Shown: piece by piece, positions 1 to 10,907 of the stretch
How the letters are laid out: each line of letters starts with the position of its first letter
Numbering within the stretch: position 1 is the first letter of the stretch
Source of the DNA: an uncultured Aquimonas sp.
GTDB lineage: Bacteria > Pseudomonadota > Gammaproteobacteria > Xanthomonadales > Xanthomonadaceae
Direction of reading: 5' to 3'
Length of the DNA stretch: 31,432 nucleotides
NCBI RefSeq assembly: GCF_937888285.1
Contig: NZ_CALART010000087.1
Location: 1 to 31,432 of the forward strand
Translations under genes and position numbers: made by a program
Notes under the pieces: generated by a model
What the model saw: the letters and a program-made list of their open reading frames with translations, nothing else
What the model was told of the DNA's origin: nothing
Database searches by the model: none

Positions 1-25
1 GGCAAGATCGCCCCCTCTCCCCCGG

Positions 26-50
26 CCCCTCTCCCTCCAGGGGAGAGGGG
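26..50. repeat. CCCCTCTCCC/GGGAGAGGGG palindrome
   Basis: A perfect 10-bp inverted repeat (arms 26-35 and 41-50) encloses a 5-nt loop. Similar C/T-rich palindromes are common intergenic elements in Xanthomonadales. No T-tract follows, so there is no positive sign of an intrinsic terminator. Only one copy is seen in this window. Confidence 0.6.
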
Positions 51-170
51 AGCAAGACACTCAATCGACGCGGGGCGAGGGCAGCGAAGCAGTCCGTTGA
101 ATCACGGAGGTTGGAGCAAAACACTCGGTTGACCGCAGGACGCAAATGGGGTCCCGCGTACCGGCTGTTT

Positions 171-245
171 GTAGGAGCGAGCTTGCTCGCGACCCGCAGT
201 GTCGTGCAGGGCGCAGGCTGCGGTCGCCTGCAAGCAGGCTCCTAC
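171..245. repeat. REPIN-like inverted pair of GTAGGAGC-type REP sequences
   Basis: The left unit starts GTAGGAGCGAGCTTGCTCGC (171-190). The right unit is its degenerate inverse, GCCTGCAAGCAGGCTCCTAC (226-245). Each is a hairpin with GTAG at its outer 5' end, and the two face each other across about 35 nt. A GTAG tetranucleotide next to a short palindrome is the classical signature of REP sequences mobilised by RAYT proteins. The remainder of 1-315 contains no credible gene; the short open frames crossing this element only translate the repeat. Confidence 0.75.
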
Positions 246-315
246 ACAAAGCGCGAGCGAGTGAGTCCACGCTTCTTCGAGAACACGCGGCCCGCCACGC
301 AGGGCTGGGAAGCTC

Positions 316-858
316 TCAAGCGTCCACCTGGTCTGCGGCCTCCGGCGCGCTGAAAGCGCCGCTGTAGATCCCCGAACGATCGAAGCAGCAGGCGCGGCGC
401 TTGCCCTTGGCCAGCATGTCGCAGGCGGTGGCGATGCGTTTGACGCGGGTCTCGGCCTTCTTGCCCGAGGTGATCCACTGGATCCAGTCGCGCCGCGCCA
501 CCGGCGTGATGTCATCCCAGGTCGCGCGCGCTGCGGGCTGCGCAGCCAGCGCTGCGGCCCAGTCTTCGGGCACCGTGGGTTCAGGCTCGCGCGCGAGTGC
601 CGACATCGTGACCGCGACGGTATCGCCGGGGGCCGCGCGGGCCGCCTTCATCAGCTCGGCAGCGACCCGCATCCAGTGACCGCCCTTGCCATCGGGTTCG
701 AGCGTGGTCTCGAAACCGACGCTCTGCAGTTGGCCCTCGACGCTGACCTGGCTGCGCGAGGGCAGCGCGGCGCTGATGTCCGGTGGCAGCACGAAGAACG
801 CCCAGTCCGCGGTCTCGGGGCGGGCGGGGCGCAGCAATCGGGCCTGGAACTTGAGCAT
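316..858 (-). CDS. DUF1905 / YdeI-OmpD-associated family protein
   Basis: This 180-residue protein has the two-part layout of the DUF1905 plus YdeI family. An N-terminal beta-barrel-like half (about residues 1-95) runs from LKFQARLLRP through a GHWMRV segment. A C-terminal helical half contains PEDWAAALAAQPAA, a WDDITPVARRDWIQWI stretch, GKKAETRVKRI and a basic KGKRR. Relatives are annotated as bacteriocin-protection or hypothetical proteins; the molecular role is not established and no catalytic motif is apparent. The ATG at 858 is chosen because GGAG lies 7 nt upstream and homology begins there; an upstream in-frame ATG at 924 would add 22 non-conserved residues. It is the last gene of a minus-strand run, 117 nt after the VOC protein. 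Confidence 0.8.
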   Translation of the reverse strand: MLKFQARLLRPARPETADWAFFVLPPDISAALPSRSQVSVEGQLQSVGFETTLEPDGKGGHWMRVAAELMKAARAAPGDTVAVTMSALAREPEPTVPEDWAAALAAQPAARATWDDITPVARRDWIQWITSGKKAETRVKRIATACDMLAKGKRRACCFDRSGIYSGAFSAPEAADQVDA

Positions 859-975
859 GTGAGCGCTCCGGTCGTGCCGTCGGATGGAATTGTGTCGAGC
901 ACCCTCGCTGTCGGGTACGGCCACGATCCTGCCATGGCGGCCAGCGCGCTGCCCCCCTGCGGGTGAGCGCCTCGG

Positions 976-1362
976 TCAGCTCACCCGTTCGCGCAGGTGC
1001 AGGACGTTGCCTTCGGGGTCGCAGACGTTGCGCACGCGCAGACCGGGGCCGGGCCAGATCGGACCGTGGATGCGACCCCCGCAGGCTTCGACCTCGCGCT
1101 CGGCGGCGTCCAGGCTGGGCACGGTGAAGAAGGGCTTGATGGCCTGGGTCTCGCGCGGCTCGGGCGGTGATGCAATCACCACCTGCGCTGCGACCTGCGG
1201 CGGCAGGGCGTGCAGCAGGAGCTGCGTGTCGGCGCCGCTCAGCACCCGATGCATCGCATCGGCATGCACTTCGCGCAGGCCCAGCACCCGCTGATAGAAG
1301 ACCGACATGCGGTCGAGCTGGCTGGCGTAGATCAGCACGCCACTGGCAGCAGGTTGGCGCAT
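976..1362 (-). CDS. VOC-family (glyoxalase/bleomycin-resistance-like) protein
   Basis: This 128-residue single-domain vicinal-oxygen-chelate protein has the two beta-alpha-beta-beta-beta modules of the fold. Module one runs from GVLIYASQLDRMSVFYQRVLGL and module two from KPFFTVPSLDAAEREVEACGG to the typical ending DPEGNVLHLRE. The family includes glyoxalase I, dioxygenases and resistance proteins; nothing in the sequence identifies the substrate. Single-domain members usually dimerise and bind a divalent metal through His/Glu residues of each half. The ATG at 1362 has a purine-rich GGAGAG about 6-11 nt upstream. It follows the YkgJ-like gene by 59 nt and is probably co-transcribed with aroE. 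Confidence 0.82.
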   Translation of the reverse strand: MRQPAASGVLIYASQLDRMSVFYQRVLGLREVHADAMHRVLSGADTQLLLHALPPQVAAQVVIASPPEPRETQAIKPFFTVPSLDAAEREVEACGGRIHGPIWPGPGLRVRNVCDPEGNVLHLRERVS

Positions 1363-1421
1363 GGGAGTCTCTCCGTTCGGAGTGAGGCGCGAGACCACGG
1401 CGGGCTTCCGGGCGACGCGCC

Positions 1422-1673
1422 TCAGCGTGTGGCCTGCTCCAGCCGCGTCAGCCAGGCCAGCGCTTCGGTCACATCCGCGCCGCACATCGCGGGTTCGGGT
1501 TTGAGCGCCGAGCACACCGCCGGGCGTTCGGGCTGTCCAAAGATCCGGCAGCGGTTCAGCGCATCCAGCTGCACGCAGCGCACGCCCGCGGGCTTGCCCT
1601 GCGGCATGCCGGGGATCGGGCTGCTGATGCTGGGCGCGATGCAGCAGGCACCGCAGCCGGCTCTGCACAACAT
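1422..1673 (-). CDS. YkgJ-like cysteine cluster protein
   Basis: This 83-residue protein has eight cysteines, including CRAGCGACC near the N-terminus (C3, C7, C10, C11) followed by C33, C42, C54 and C64. This is the pattern of the YkgJ/CxxxCxxCC family, thought to bind zinc or an Fe-S cluster. The highly conserved stretch IAPSISSPIPGMPQGKPAGV identifies the short subgroup found in many gammaproteobacteria. The ATG at 1673 is preferred because family members begin right before the cysteine motif; a GTG at 1709, 4 nt after the aroE stop, is a possible longer start. Its function is unknown. It lies 39 nt downstream of aroE in the same orientation. Confidence 0.82.
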   Translation of the reverse strand: MLCRAGCGACCIAPSISSPIPGMPQGKPAGVRCVQLDALNRCRIFGQPERPAVCSALKPEPAMCGADVTEALAWLTRLEQATR

Positions 1674-1712
1674 CACCGACACGGGCTCACCGGCAGGGCC
1701 TGCCGCCACGCA

Positions 1713-2555
1713 TCAGTCAGCGGTCTGCAGTTCGTTATCGCGGGCGCGCAGCGCGGCGTAGACCTCATCGGTCTGCGGGCGCACACCGTGCCAGCGCAGG
1801 AAGCTCTCGGCGGCCTGTTCGACCAGCATGCCGAGGCCATCGACGGCGTGCTCGCAGCCGCCGGCGCGGGCCCAGGACAGGAAGGGGATCGCCGCCTCGC
1901 CGTAGCTGAGATCGACGCACAGCGCGCGCGGCGCCAGCAGGCTGAAGGGCAGGTCGAGGCTGCCGCCGAGGCGGCCCGCCGAGGTCGCATTGATGATCAG
2001 CTCGAAGCTGCCCTGCTCGCCCATGTCCTGCCAGTAGCGGGTCTTGACGCGATCCGGCTCGCCAAGGATGTCGGCCAGCTTGTCGGCGCGCTCCGGGCTG
2101 CGGTTGACGATCATCAGCTCGGCCACGCCGGCTTCGATCAACGCGGGCGCGACGCCGCGCGCGGCGCCGCCGGCGCCGATCATCAGGCAGCGGCGACCGC
2201 GCAGGTCGAGGCGCTCGCGCTCGGTCAGGTCGCGGATCAGCCCGGCGCCGTCGGTGTTGTCGCCCAGCCAGCCGTCGCCCTGGCGGATCAGGGTGTTCAC
2301 CGCGCCGGCGTGGAAGGCGTATTCGCTCACCTCCTTGCACAGGGCGTAGGCAGCCTCCTTGTGCGGCAGGGTGATGTTGGCGCCGCGACCGCCGGCCGCC
2401 CCGAAGGACGCAATCGCGGTGGCGAAGTCCGCCGGGCTCGCTTCGATCGCGCGGTAGTCGAGGTCGATCCCGCACTGCTTGCCGAAGGCGGCGTGGATCC
2501 AGGGCGAGAGCGAGTGGTGGATGGGCTGGCCGAAGACGGCGAAGTGCTGGGTCAT
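1713..2555 (-). CDS. aroE: Shikimate dehydrogenase (NADP-dependent)
   Basis: AroE reduces 3-dehydroshikimate to shikimate with NADPH in the cytosolic pathway to chorismate and aromatic amino acids. The 280-residue length is typical. The N-terminal substrate domain has GQPIHHSLSP (Ser15, Ser17) and NITLPHK with the catalytic lysine at 66. The GDNTDG motif carries the partner aspartate at 102. The Rossmann domain has GAGGAARG at 127-134 followed by NRSPERA (151-157), an Arg-containing loop consistent with NADP preference. The ATG at 2555 has a strong GAGGAG 7 nt upstream. It heads a minus-strand group with the YkgJ-like and VOC genes. A -10-like TAGAGT lies at 2594-2599. Confidence 0.97.
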   Translation of the reverse strand: MTQHFAVFGQPIHHSLSPWIHAAFGKQCGIDLDYRAIEASPADFATAIASFGAAGGRGANITLPHKEAAYALCKEVSEYAFHAGAVNTLIRQGDGWLGDNTDGAGLIRDLTERERLDLRGRRCLMIGAGGAARGVAPALIEAGVAELMIVNRSPERADKLADILGEPDRVKTRYWQDMGEQGSFELIINATSAGRLGGSLDLPFSLLAPRALCVDLSYGEAAIPFLSWARAGGCEHAVDGLGMLVEQAAESFLRWHGVRPQTDEVYAALRARDNELQTAD

Positions 2556-2593
2556 GGCGGGCTCCTCGATGCGGATGCGGGGTCAGGGCTTGG

Positions 2594-2599
2594 ACTCTA
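2594..2599 (-). promoter_or_regulatory. Possible -10 element for aroE
   Basis: TAGAGT on the minus strand lies 38 nt upstream of the aroE ATG, a distance that leaves room for a short leader carrying the GAGGAG ribosome binding site. No convincing -35 hexamer is seen at 16-18 nt, so this is weak. Confidence 0.3.
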
Positions 2600-2740
2600 G
2601 CAGCTTGCGCTGCGCGCTCCGGCGGGCGCGCGCGTGCCGCAAAGTCGGATCGGTCGCTTGTCTGCAGCGCGCGACGCGGCATGGGTCTGCCGCCAGCGCG
2701 CGGCCTCGGGTGGGAAGCGACCGGCCGCTCGCGCTGCGCA

Positions 2741-2888
2741 TGGGCCACGGTGGGCCACGGTGGGCCAGGGCCCACCCTGTGGGCAGGGGGCTTCGCGCAG
2801 CCGACGGGCGGTGGCGTGGACGAAGGCGTGAGGGCAGGCACGCCAAGAGCAGGGCACAGCTCGCGGTGGGCCTGGGCCCACCCTATGC
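2741..2888. repeat. GGTGGGCC-family REP cores (two, same orientation) between hemB and aroE
   Basis: The 327-nt gap between hemB and aroE holds two cores of the window's main repeat: 2759-2776 (arms GGTGGGCC/GGCCCACC, centre AG) and 2865-2882 (centre TG). Both have the same orientation, unlike the inverted pairs elsewhere. A partial duplication, CACGGTGGGCC, directly precedes the first core. The TAG next to the second core (2883-2885, minus strand) is the hemB stop codon. I see no gene in the gap. Confidence 0.8.
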
Positions 2889-3872
2889 GCGCAGCCAGCG
2901 CGCGGCGTCCAGCGCGTAGTAGGTGAGGATGGCGTCGGCGCCGGCGCGCTTGATCGACAGCAGCGACTCCAGCGCGACCGCACGCTCGTCCAGCCAGCCG
3001 TTCTGCGCGGCGGCCTTCAGCATCGCGTACTCGCCACTGACCTGGTAGACGAAGGTCGGCGCGCCGAAGCGGTCCTTCACCCGCCGCACGATGTCGAGGT
3101 AGGGCAGGCCCGGCTTGACCATCACCATGTCGGCACCCTCGTCGAGATCGAGGCCGACCTCGCGCAGGGCCTCGTCGGAGTTGGCCGGGTCCATCTGGTA
3201 GGTGTACTTGTTGCCCTTGCCGAGGTTGCCGGCCGAGCCGACGGCGTCGCGGAAGGGCCCATAGAAGCTGCTGGCGTACTTGGCCGAATAGGCGAGGATG
3301 CGGGTGTGGATGTGGCCGGCTGCTTCCAGCGCGGAACGAATCGCGCCGATGCGGCCGTCCATCATGTCGGAGGGCGCGACCACGTCGGCGCCGGCCTCGG
3401 CATGGCTCAGGGCCTGCTTGACCAGGGCTTCGACGGTCTCGTCGTTGACGACATAGCCGCTGGCGTCGATCAGGCCATCCTGACCGTGGGTGGTGAAGGG
3501 GTCCAGGGCGACATCGGTGATCACGCCGAGACCCGGATGCCGGGCCTTGAGTGCGCGCACCGCGCGCTGGGCCAGGCCCTGCGGGTTCCAGGCCTCGGCC
3601 GCGTCCAGCGACTTGGCTTCGGGCGGCGTCACCGGGAACAGGGCCAGCGCCGGAATGCCGAGTTCGACGGCTTCATCGGCGAGCTTCAGCAGCAGATCGA
3701 TCGACAGCCGCTCCACGCCCGGCATCGAGCCGATCGACTCGCGCACGCTCTCGCCCTCGCGCACGAACACCGGCAGGATCAGGTCGTCCGCGCTCAGGCG
3801 ATGCTCGCGCATCAGCCGGCGCGAGAAGTCGTCGCGGCGCATGCGGCGGGGACGGGTGTGCGGGTAGGCCAT
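2883..3872 (-). CDS. hemB: Porphobilinogen synthase (delta-aminolevulinic acid dehydratase)
   Basis: HemB condenses two 5-aminolevulinate molecules to porphobilinogen in haem biosynthesis. The 329-residue length is normal. Both active-site lysines are visible: K198 in AYSAKYASSFYGPFRDA and K253 (the Schiff-base lysine) in MVKPGLPYLD. The metal region reads DVALDPFTTHGQDG (120-133) with aspartates instead of the cysteine triad, which marks the Mg-type rather than the Zn-type enzyme, as in Pseudomonas. The ATG at 3872 is preceded by GGAG at 6 nt. The C-terminus is unusual in that the stop codon TAG is the outer TAG of a REP core, so the repeat abuts the coding sequence exactly. It is divergent from the ABC transporter gene. 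Confidence 0.97.
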   Translation of the reverse strand: MAYPHTRPRRMRRDDFSRRLMREHRLSADDLILPVFVREGESVRESIGSMPGVERLSIDLLLKLADEAVELGIPALALFPVTPPEAKSLDAAEAWNPQGLAQRAVRALKARHPGLGVITDVALDPFTTHGQDGLIDASGYVVNDETVEALVKQALSHAEAGADVVAPSDMMDGRIGAIRSALEAAGHIHTRILAYSAKYASSFYGPFRDAVGSAGNLGKGNKYTYQMDPANSDEALREVGLDLDEGADMVMVKPGLPYLDIVRRVKDRFGAPTFVYQVSGEYAMLKAAAQNGWLDERAVALESLLSIKRAGADAILTYYALDAARWLRA

Positions 3873-3904
3873 GGCGGTCTCCGGTCGATTCGGGGAAGGC
3901 GCGA

Positions 3905-3910
3905 AGTGTA
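3905..3910 (-). promoter_or_regulatory. Possible -10 element for hemB
   Basis: TACACT on the minus strand sits 32 nt upstream of the hemB ATG, in the 95-nt divergent region. The same hexamer appears before the LpxL-like and UbiB-like genes. There is no clear -35 element. Confidence 0.35.
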
Positions 3911-3953
3911 AGGCTGAGCCTGTCTGCGCTCGTTGATCGCGATCGCCTGGCCG

Positions 3954-3959
3954 TATCCT
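3954..3959 (+). promoter_or_regulatory. Possible -10 element for the ABC fusion gene (leaderless)
   Basis: TATCCT ends 8 nt before the ATG at 3968. TTGATC at 3933-3938 is a possible -35 with a short 15-nt spacer. No Shine-Dalgarno sequence lies between, so transcription would start at or next to the ATG. Confidence 0.35.
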
Positions 3960-3967
3960 GCGCGGCG

Positions 3968-7203
<3,236 letters not shown>

Positions 7204-7207
<4 letters not shown>

Positions 7208-8106
7208 GCTCCAAGTCTTCTTCCCTGTGGGCGCCGCGCCACTGGCCGGCCCAGCTCGGTGTTGCCGCGCTCAAGCTGGCGGCGCGCGTTCCCTGGTCCT
7301 GGCAGCTGCGCCTCGGTCCGGTGCTGGGCCGTCTGCTGCTGTGGGTGGCGCCGGGCCGTCGACGCGTCGCGGCGCGCAATCTGGAGCTGGTGTTTCCTGC
7401 ACTCGCGCCCGCCGATCGCGCGCGCCTGCTGCGCGAGCACTTCGCCGCGCTCGGCACCGGCGCCTTCGAATTCGCCCGCGCCTGGTTCGGCAGCGAGAAG
7501 CCCTGGCGGCGGGGTCTTGAGATCGAGGGCATCGAGCACCTGCAGGCGCTGGCCCGCGACGGCCGCGGCGTACTGCTGGTGTCCGGCCACTTCACCACCC
7601 TGGAGGCCTGCGGGCGTCTGCTGACCGCGCACGTGCCGGTGGCCGGCATGTACCGCGCCCACGACGAGCCGGTGATGGAAGCCGCGGTGCTGGCCGGACG
7701 CCTGCGCTATGCCAGCGCCATGTTCAAGCGCGAGGAGCTGCGCGCGGCGATCCGTCATCTGAAGGGCGGCGGCATCCTCTGGTACGCGCCGGACCAGGAC
7801 ATGCTCGGCAAGGACACCGTCTTCGTGCCTTTCTTCGGCATTCCCGCCGCCAGCATCACCGCCACCCACCAGCTGGCGCGACTGTCCGGTGCGGCCGTGG
7901 TGCCTTTCTTCCATCGTCGCGAGGGCGCCCGCTACGTGCTCCGCATCGGCCAGCCCTTGGCCGATTTCCCCAGCACCGACGCCGCCGCCGACACCGCGCG
8001 GGTCAACACCGCGGTCGAGGCCATGGTGCGCGAGGCGCCGGCGCAGTACCTGTGGGTGCACAAGCGCTACAAGCGCCGGCCACCGGGCGAGCCGCCGGTG
8101 TATTGA
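7204..8106 (+). CDS. LpxL/HtrB-family lysophospholipid / lipid A acyltransferase
   Basis: This 300-residue inner-membrane acyltransferase belongs to the lipid A late acyltransferase family (LpxL/LpxM/HtrB), which transfers an acyl chain from acyl-ACP to a lipid A precursor. The catalytic HX4E motif is HFTTLE (H129, E134) within LLVSGHFTTLEA. Other family blocks are AARNLELVFP (57-66), GMYRAHDEPVMEAA, ILWYAPDQD and the C-terminal YLWVHKRYKRRP. An N-terminal hydrophobic stretch (about 16-50) would anchor it. The ATG overlaps the preceding stop as ATGA, implying translational coupling with the ABC gene. I leave the symbol blank because several paralogues of this family may coexist in one genome. 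REP sequences follow the gene. Confidence 0.9.
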
Positions 8107-8226
8107 GCAAGGCTTGAACGACGCCAGCGTCGGCGTGTTTGGAGGCCCAGCAACGCTGCGGGTTGGATCGCCCGCAGCGCGACCTTGCCGGAGGCGTTGG
8201 ATCTCAGACCGAGGTGAACGTCAGGC

Positions 8227-8327
8227 CCACGGTGGGCCAGGGCCCACCCTATGGCAGACGGGCTTCGTTGGGCTCGGCCCGCCCAATTGATGGCTCGCCC
8301 TGGGGTGGGCCCTGGCCCACCATGAGC
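8227..8327. repeat. GGTGGGCC-family REP pair, everted orientation
   Basis: Cores are at 8231-8248 (centre AG) and 8304-8321 (centre CT), 73 nt apart. The TAG-bearing ends face each other rather than outward, so this pair is everted relative to the copies around the RAYT. It lies in the 282-nt gap between the convergent acyltransferase and kinase genes; no gene is seen there. Confidence 0.8.
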
Positions 8328-8388
8328 CCCACGCCTGCCGCGGTCATCGCGATCACAGGCAGGCGCACTCGCCGCAGGGTCGAACACC

Positions 8389-10722
8389 TCAGCCCCGATC
8401 GCCGGCCGCCAGCGCGGCCCGCACCTTGTCCAGCTCCGCCTGCACGTCAGCGATGCCCGGGTGTTCGGGTGGCAGGCGCGCGCTGCGAAGCTGCAGGGCG
8501 CGCTCCAGTTCGACCTGCGCTTCCGCCCACTGGCCCAGCGCCGCATGCGCCTTGCCGGCGCCGAAATGGGTTTCCTCGATCACCGGATGCTCGGCCGGAA
8601 ACACGCCGTCCGACAGCTCGCGGGCGCGCAGATGGTTCTGCAGCGAGGCCTGCGCATCGCCCGCGCTCAGGTGGTAGTTGCCGAGGTTGGCCAGGGTCTG
8701 GATCGCGCGTGGGTGGGTCTCGCCGAAAGCCGCCACGAAGCCCTCGTAGGCGCGCCGGTAGTAGGGCCCGGACTCCTCGACCTTGCCCTGCTGGCGTAGC
8801 GCGCCGGCAAGGTTGCTCAGGGGGTTGAGGGTCGCCGTGTGATGGGCGCCATACAGCTCCTCGCTGGCGCTCAAGGTCTGCCGCAGCACCGGCTCGGCTT
8901 CGGCGAATCGCCGCTGCTGCAGGAGCAGCACGCCGAGGCTGTTGCTGATCCGCAGGGTCCGCGCATGGTGTTCGCCATAGGCGGCGACATGCGCCTGCAG
9001 CAGCGGCCGCAGCGCGGCTTCGGCCTCGGCGGCACGGCCCATGTCGCTCAGCACCACCTGCTCGACATAGCCGGCGGTGAGTGGATCCGGATCGCCTTCC
9101 GGCGTCGGCAGTGCGGCCAGCGCGGCGCGGGCGGCGCGCACCTCGGTCAAGGCCTCCTCGAAACGCCCCTGGTCGCGCAGCGCCCAGGCCAGGCTCAGGC
9201 GCAGATCGGGCGCGGCGAGCGGATAGCGCGGGTCGAACGCGCCCATCGCCGCCAGCGCGGGCCGCAGCAGGGCCTCGGCCGCCTTCGCTTCGCCGGTGAT
9301 GGCCAGCGCATCGCCGAGGCGGCGGGCCACGTGCAGGCGCGTGGGGTGCGCGGGCGGCAGCTGTGCCTCCGCCAGCGCCTGCGCCTGACGCAGCAGCTCG
9401 ATGCCGCGCGTATGGTCGCCGACGTTGGCATAGGTGCTGCCGACCACACCCAGCACTTCGGCCAGCGCATCCGGTCGCGATCCGAGCTGGCGCTCGGCGT
9501 TGCGCGCGGCATCGTCGAGGATGCGGTTCAGCAGGCTGCGGTCCAGCCCATCGGCATACTGCGGATCGACCCCGGTCAGCACGTCGGACATGAAGCCGCT
9601 CATCACCCGCGCGTGGTCGGCCTCGCTGCGCGCCTGGCGCAGGCCGTAGAGGGCGAAGCTGAGCCCCGCCGCCAGCGCCAGCACGATCGCGGCGACTGCC
9701 GAGGCCGCCAGCGCATTGCGGCGCAGGAACAGGCCGGAACGGTACAGCCGGCCCTCGCCCACCACCGCCAGCGGTCGCCGCTGCAGATAGCGCTCGAGTT
9801 CGATCGCCAGCGCTTCGGCCGAGGCGTAGCGTTCGGCCTGGCGTGGCGCCAGCGCGCAGCGCAACACCTGCAGCAGCGCGCGCGGCACGGCCGCCAGCAG
9901 CGGTTCGCTGCGCCCGCGTCCGGTGGCCAGCGCGGCGTCGAACCGCGCACGCAGTCGCTGCGCATCGAGGCTGTCCTCACCCAGCACGCCCAGGCGCGCA
10001 TCGGGCAGCAGCAGGCAGAGCAGGATCATGCCAAGCGCATAGACATCGGCGCGCGGATCGATGGCCTCGGCCGTGCCGGCGCGCTGCTCCGGGCTCATGA
10101 AGGCGCCGCTGCCGGCGGCTTCGTAGCTGTGCGCATCGCCGGGGCTGGTCGGGCCTGCATCCAGCCCCAGCGCGATGCCGAAATCGATGAGCTTGGGCTG
10201 CGGCTGGCCGTCGACCTGCACCACCAGCACGTTGCCGGGCTTCAGATCGCGATGCAGCACGCCGCGCGCGTGCGCGTGCTGCACGCCGCGGGCCAGCGCA
10301 GCCATCAGGCGCAGGCGCGCCGGCAGCTCGGGCCGGCGCTGCCGGCACCAGTCCAGCAGCGGCTCGCCATCGATCCACTCCATCACCAGCCAGGGGTGGC
10401 CTTCCGGCGTGCGGCCGGCGTCGAAGACCTTGGCGATGGCCGGGTGGTCCATCCGCGCCAGCGCCTGCCGCTCGACCTCGAAGTAGGCTTCGGACAGCGG
10501 GTTCAGCAGCTGCCGCTGCATCAGCTTGAGCGCCACCGGCCGGCGCACCGGTTCAAGCTGCTCGGCCAGCCAGACTTCACCCATGCCGCCAGCGCCCAGG
10601 GAACGCTTCAGCTGGTAGGCGCCAATGCGCAGACCGGGTTGGGCCGCCGAGCCGGCGGCCGTTGCAGCCGCGGCAACGGCTACAGTCGGCGCGTCCTCGT
10701 GTTCGCTGGATGGAATGCTCAT
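8389..10722 (-). CDS. Membrane Ser/Thr protein kinase with C-terminal TPR domain
   Basis: This 777-residue Hanks-type kinase has all key residues. These are the glycine loop GAGGMGEVW (43-51), ATP lysine K66 in VALKLM, catalytic loop HRDLKPGN (157-164, D159), DFG at 180-182, and the APE-like MSPEQ segment near 209. One membrane helix (about 339-360) divides the cytoplasmic kinase from a periplasmic region of tetratricopeptide repeats (about 400-760), with recurring patterns such as GDHTRGIELLRQA and AEAEPVLRQTL. This layout is common in Xanthomonadales and Myxococcota, where the TPR part is presumed to bind a protein ligand. The ATG at 10722 has GGAGG about 4 nt upstream. It lies 185 nt downstream of the UbiB-like gene in the same direction; the target is unknown. 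Confidence 0.93.
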   Translation of the reverse strand: MSIPSSEHEDAPTVAVAAAATAAGSAAQPGLRIGAYQLKRSLGAGGMGEVWLAEQLEPVRRPVALKLMQRQLLNPLSEAYFEVERQALARMDHPAIAKVFDAGRTPEGHPWLVMEWIDGEPLLDWCRQRRPELPARLRLMAALARGVQHAHARGVLHRDLKPGNVLVVQVDGQPQPKLIDFGIALGLDAGPTSPGDAHSYEAAGSGAFMSPEQRAGTAEAIDPRADVYALGMILLCLLLPDARLGVLGEDSLDAQRLRARFDAALATGRGRSEPLLAAVPRALLQVLRCALAPRQAERYASAEALAIELERYLQRRPLAVVGEGRLYRSGLFLRRNALAASAVAAIVLALAAGLSFALYGLRQARSEADHARVMSGFMSDVLTGVDPQYADGLDRSLLNRILDDAARNAERQLGSRPDALAEVLGVVGSTYANVGDHTRGIELLRQAQALAEAQLPPAHPTRLHVARRLGDALAITGEAKAAEALLRPALAAMGAFDPRYPLAAPDLRLSLAWALRDQGRFEEALTEVRAARAALAALPTPEGDPDPLTAGYVEQVVLSDMGRAAEAEAALRPLLQAHVAAYGEHHARTLRISNSLGVLLLQQRRFAEAEPVLRQTLSASEELYGAHHTATLNPLSNLAGALRQQGKVEESGPYYRRAYEGFVAAFGETHPRAIQTLANLGNYHLSAGDAQASLQNHLRARELSDGVFPAEHPVIEETHFGAGKAHAALGQWAEAQVELERALQLRSARLPPEHPGIADVQAELDKVRAALAAGDRG

Positions 10723-10907
10723 GCGTCCTCCGGCGCCGGAGTATGCCGCGTGCTGGCGACAGCGCCCAGCGCGGCCCGCCCGGGTTCCGCCCGTCCCATC
10801 GCGCCCTCGCTGCGGAGCGAAGAGCGGGGTGGCGATTCGCCGCCGCCGGCTGGGCCGCCGAGGCGCGCGACAACGCGGAATTCTTCAGCGTTGCCCCAGA
10901 CCCCGAC

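Noticed and set aside
111..353. Short plus-strand frames at the left edge
   Set aside because: They only translate the GTAGGAGC REPIN (for example LFVGASLLATR) and lack a ribosome binding site.
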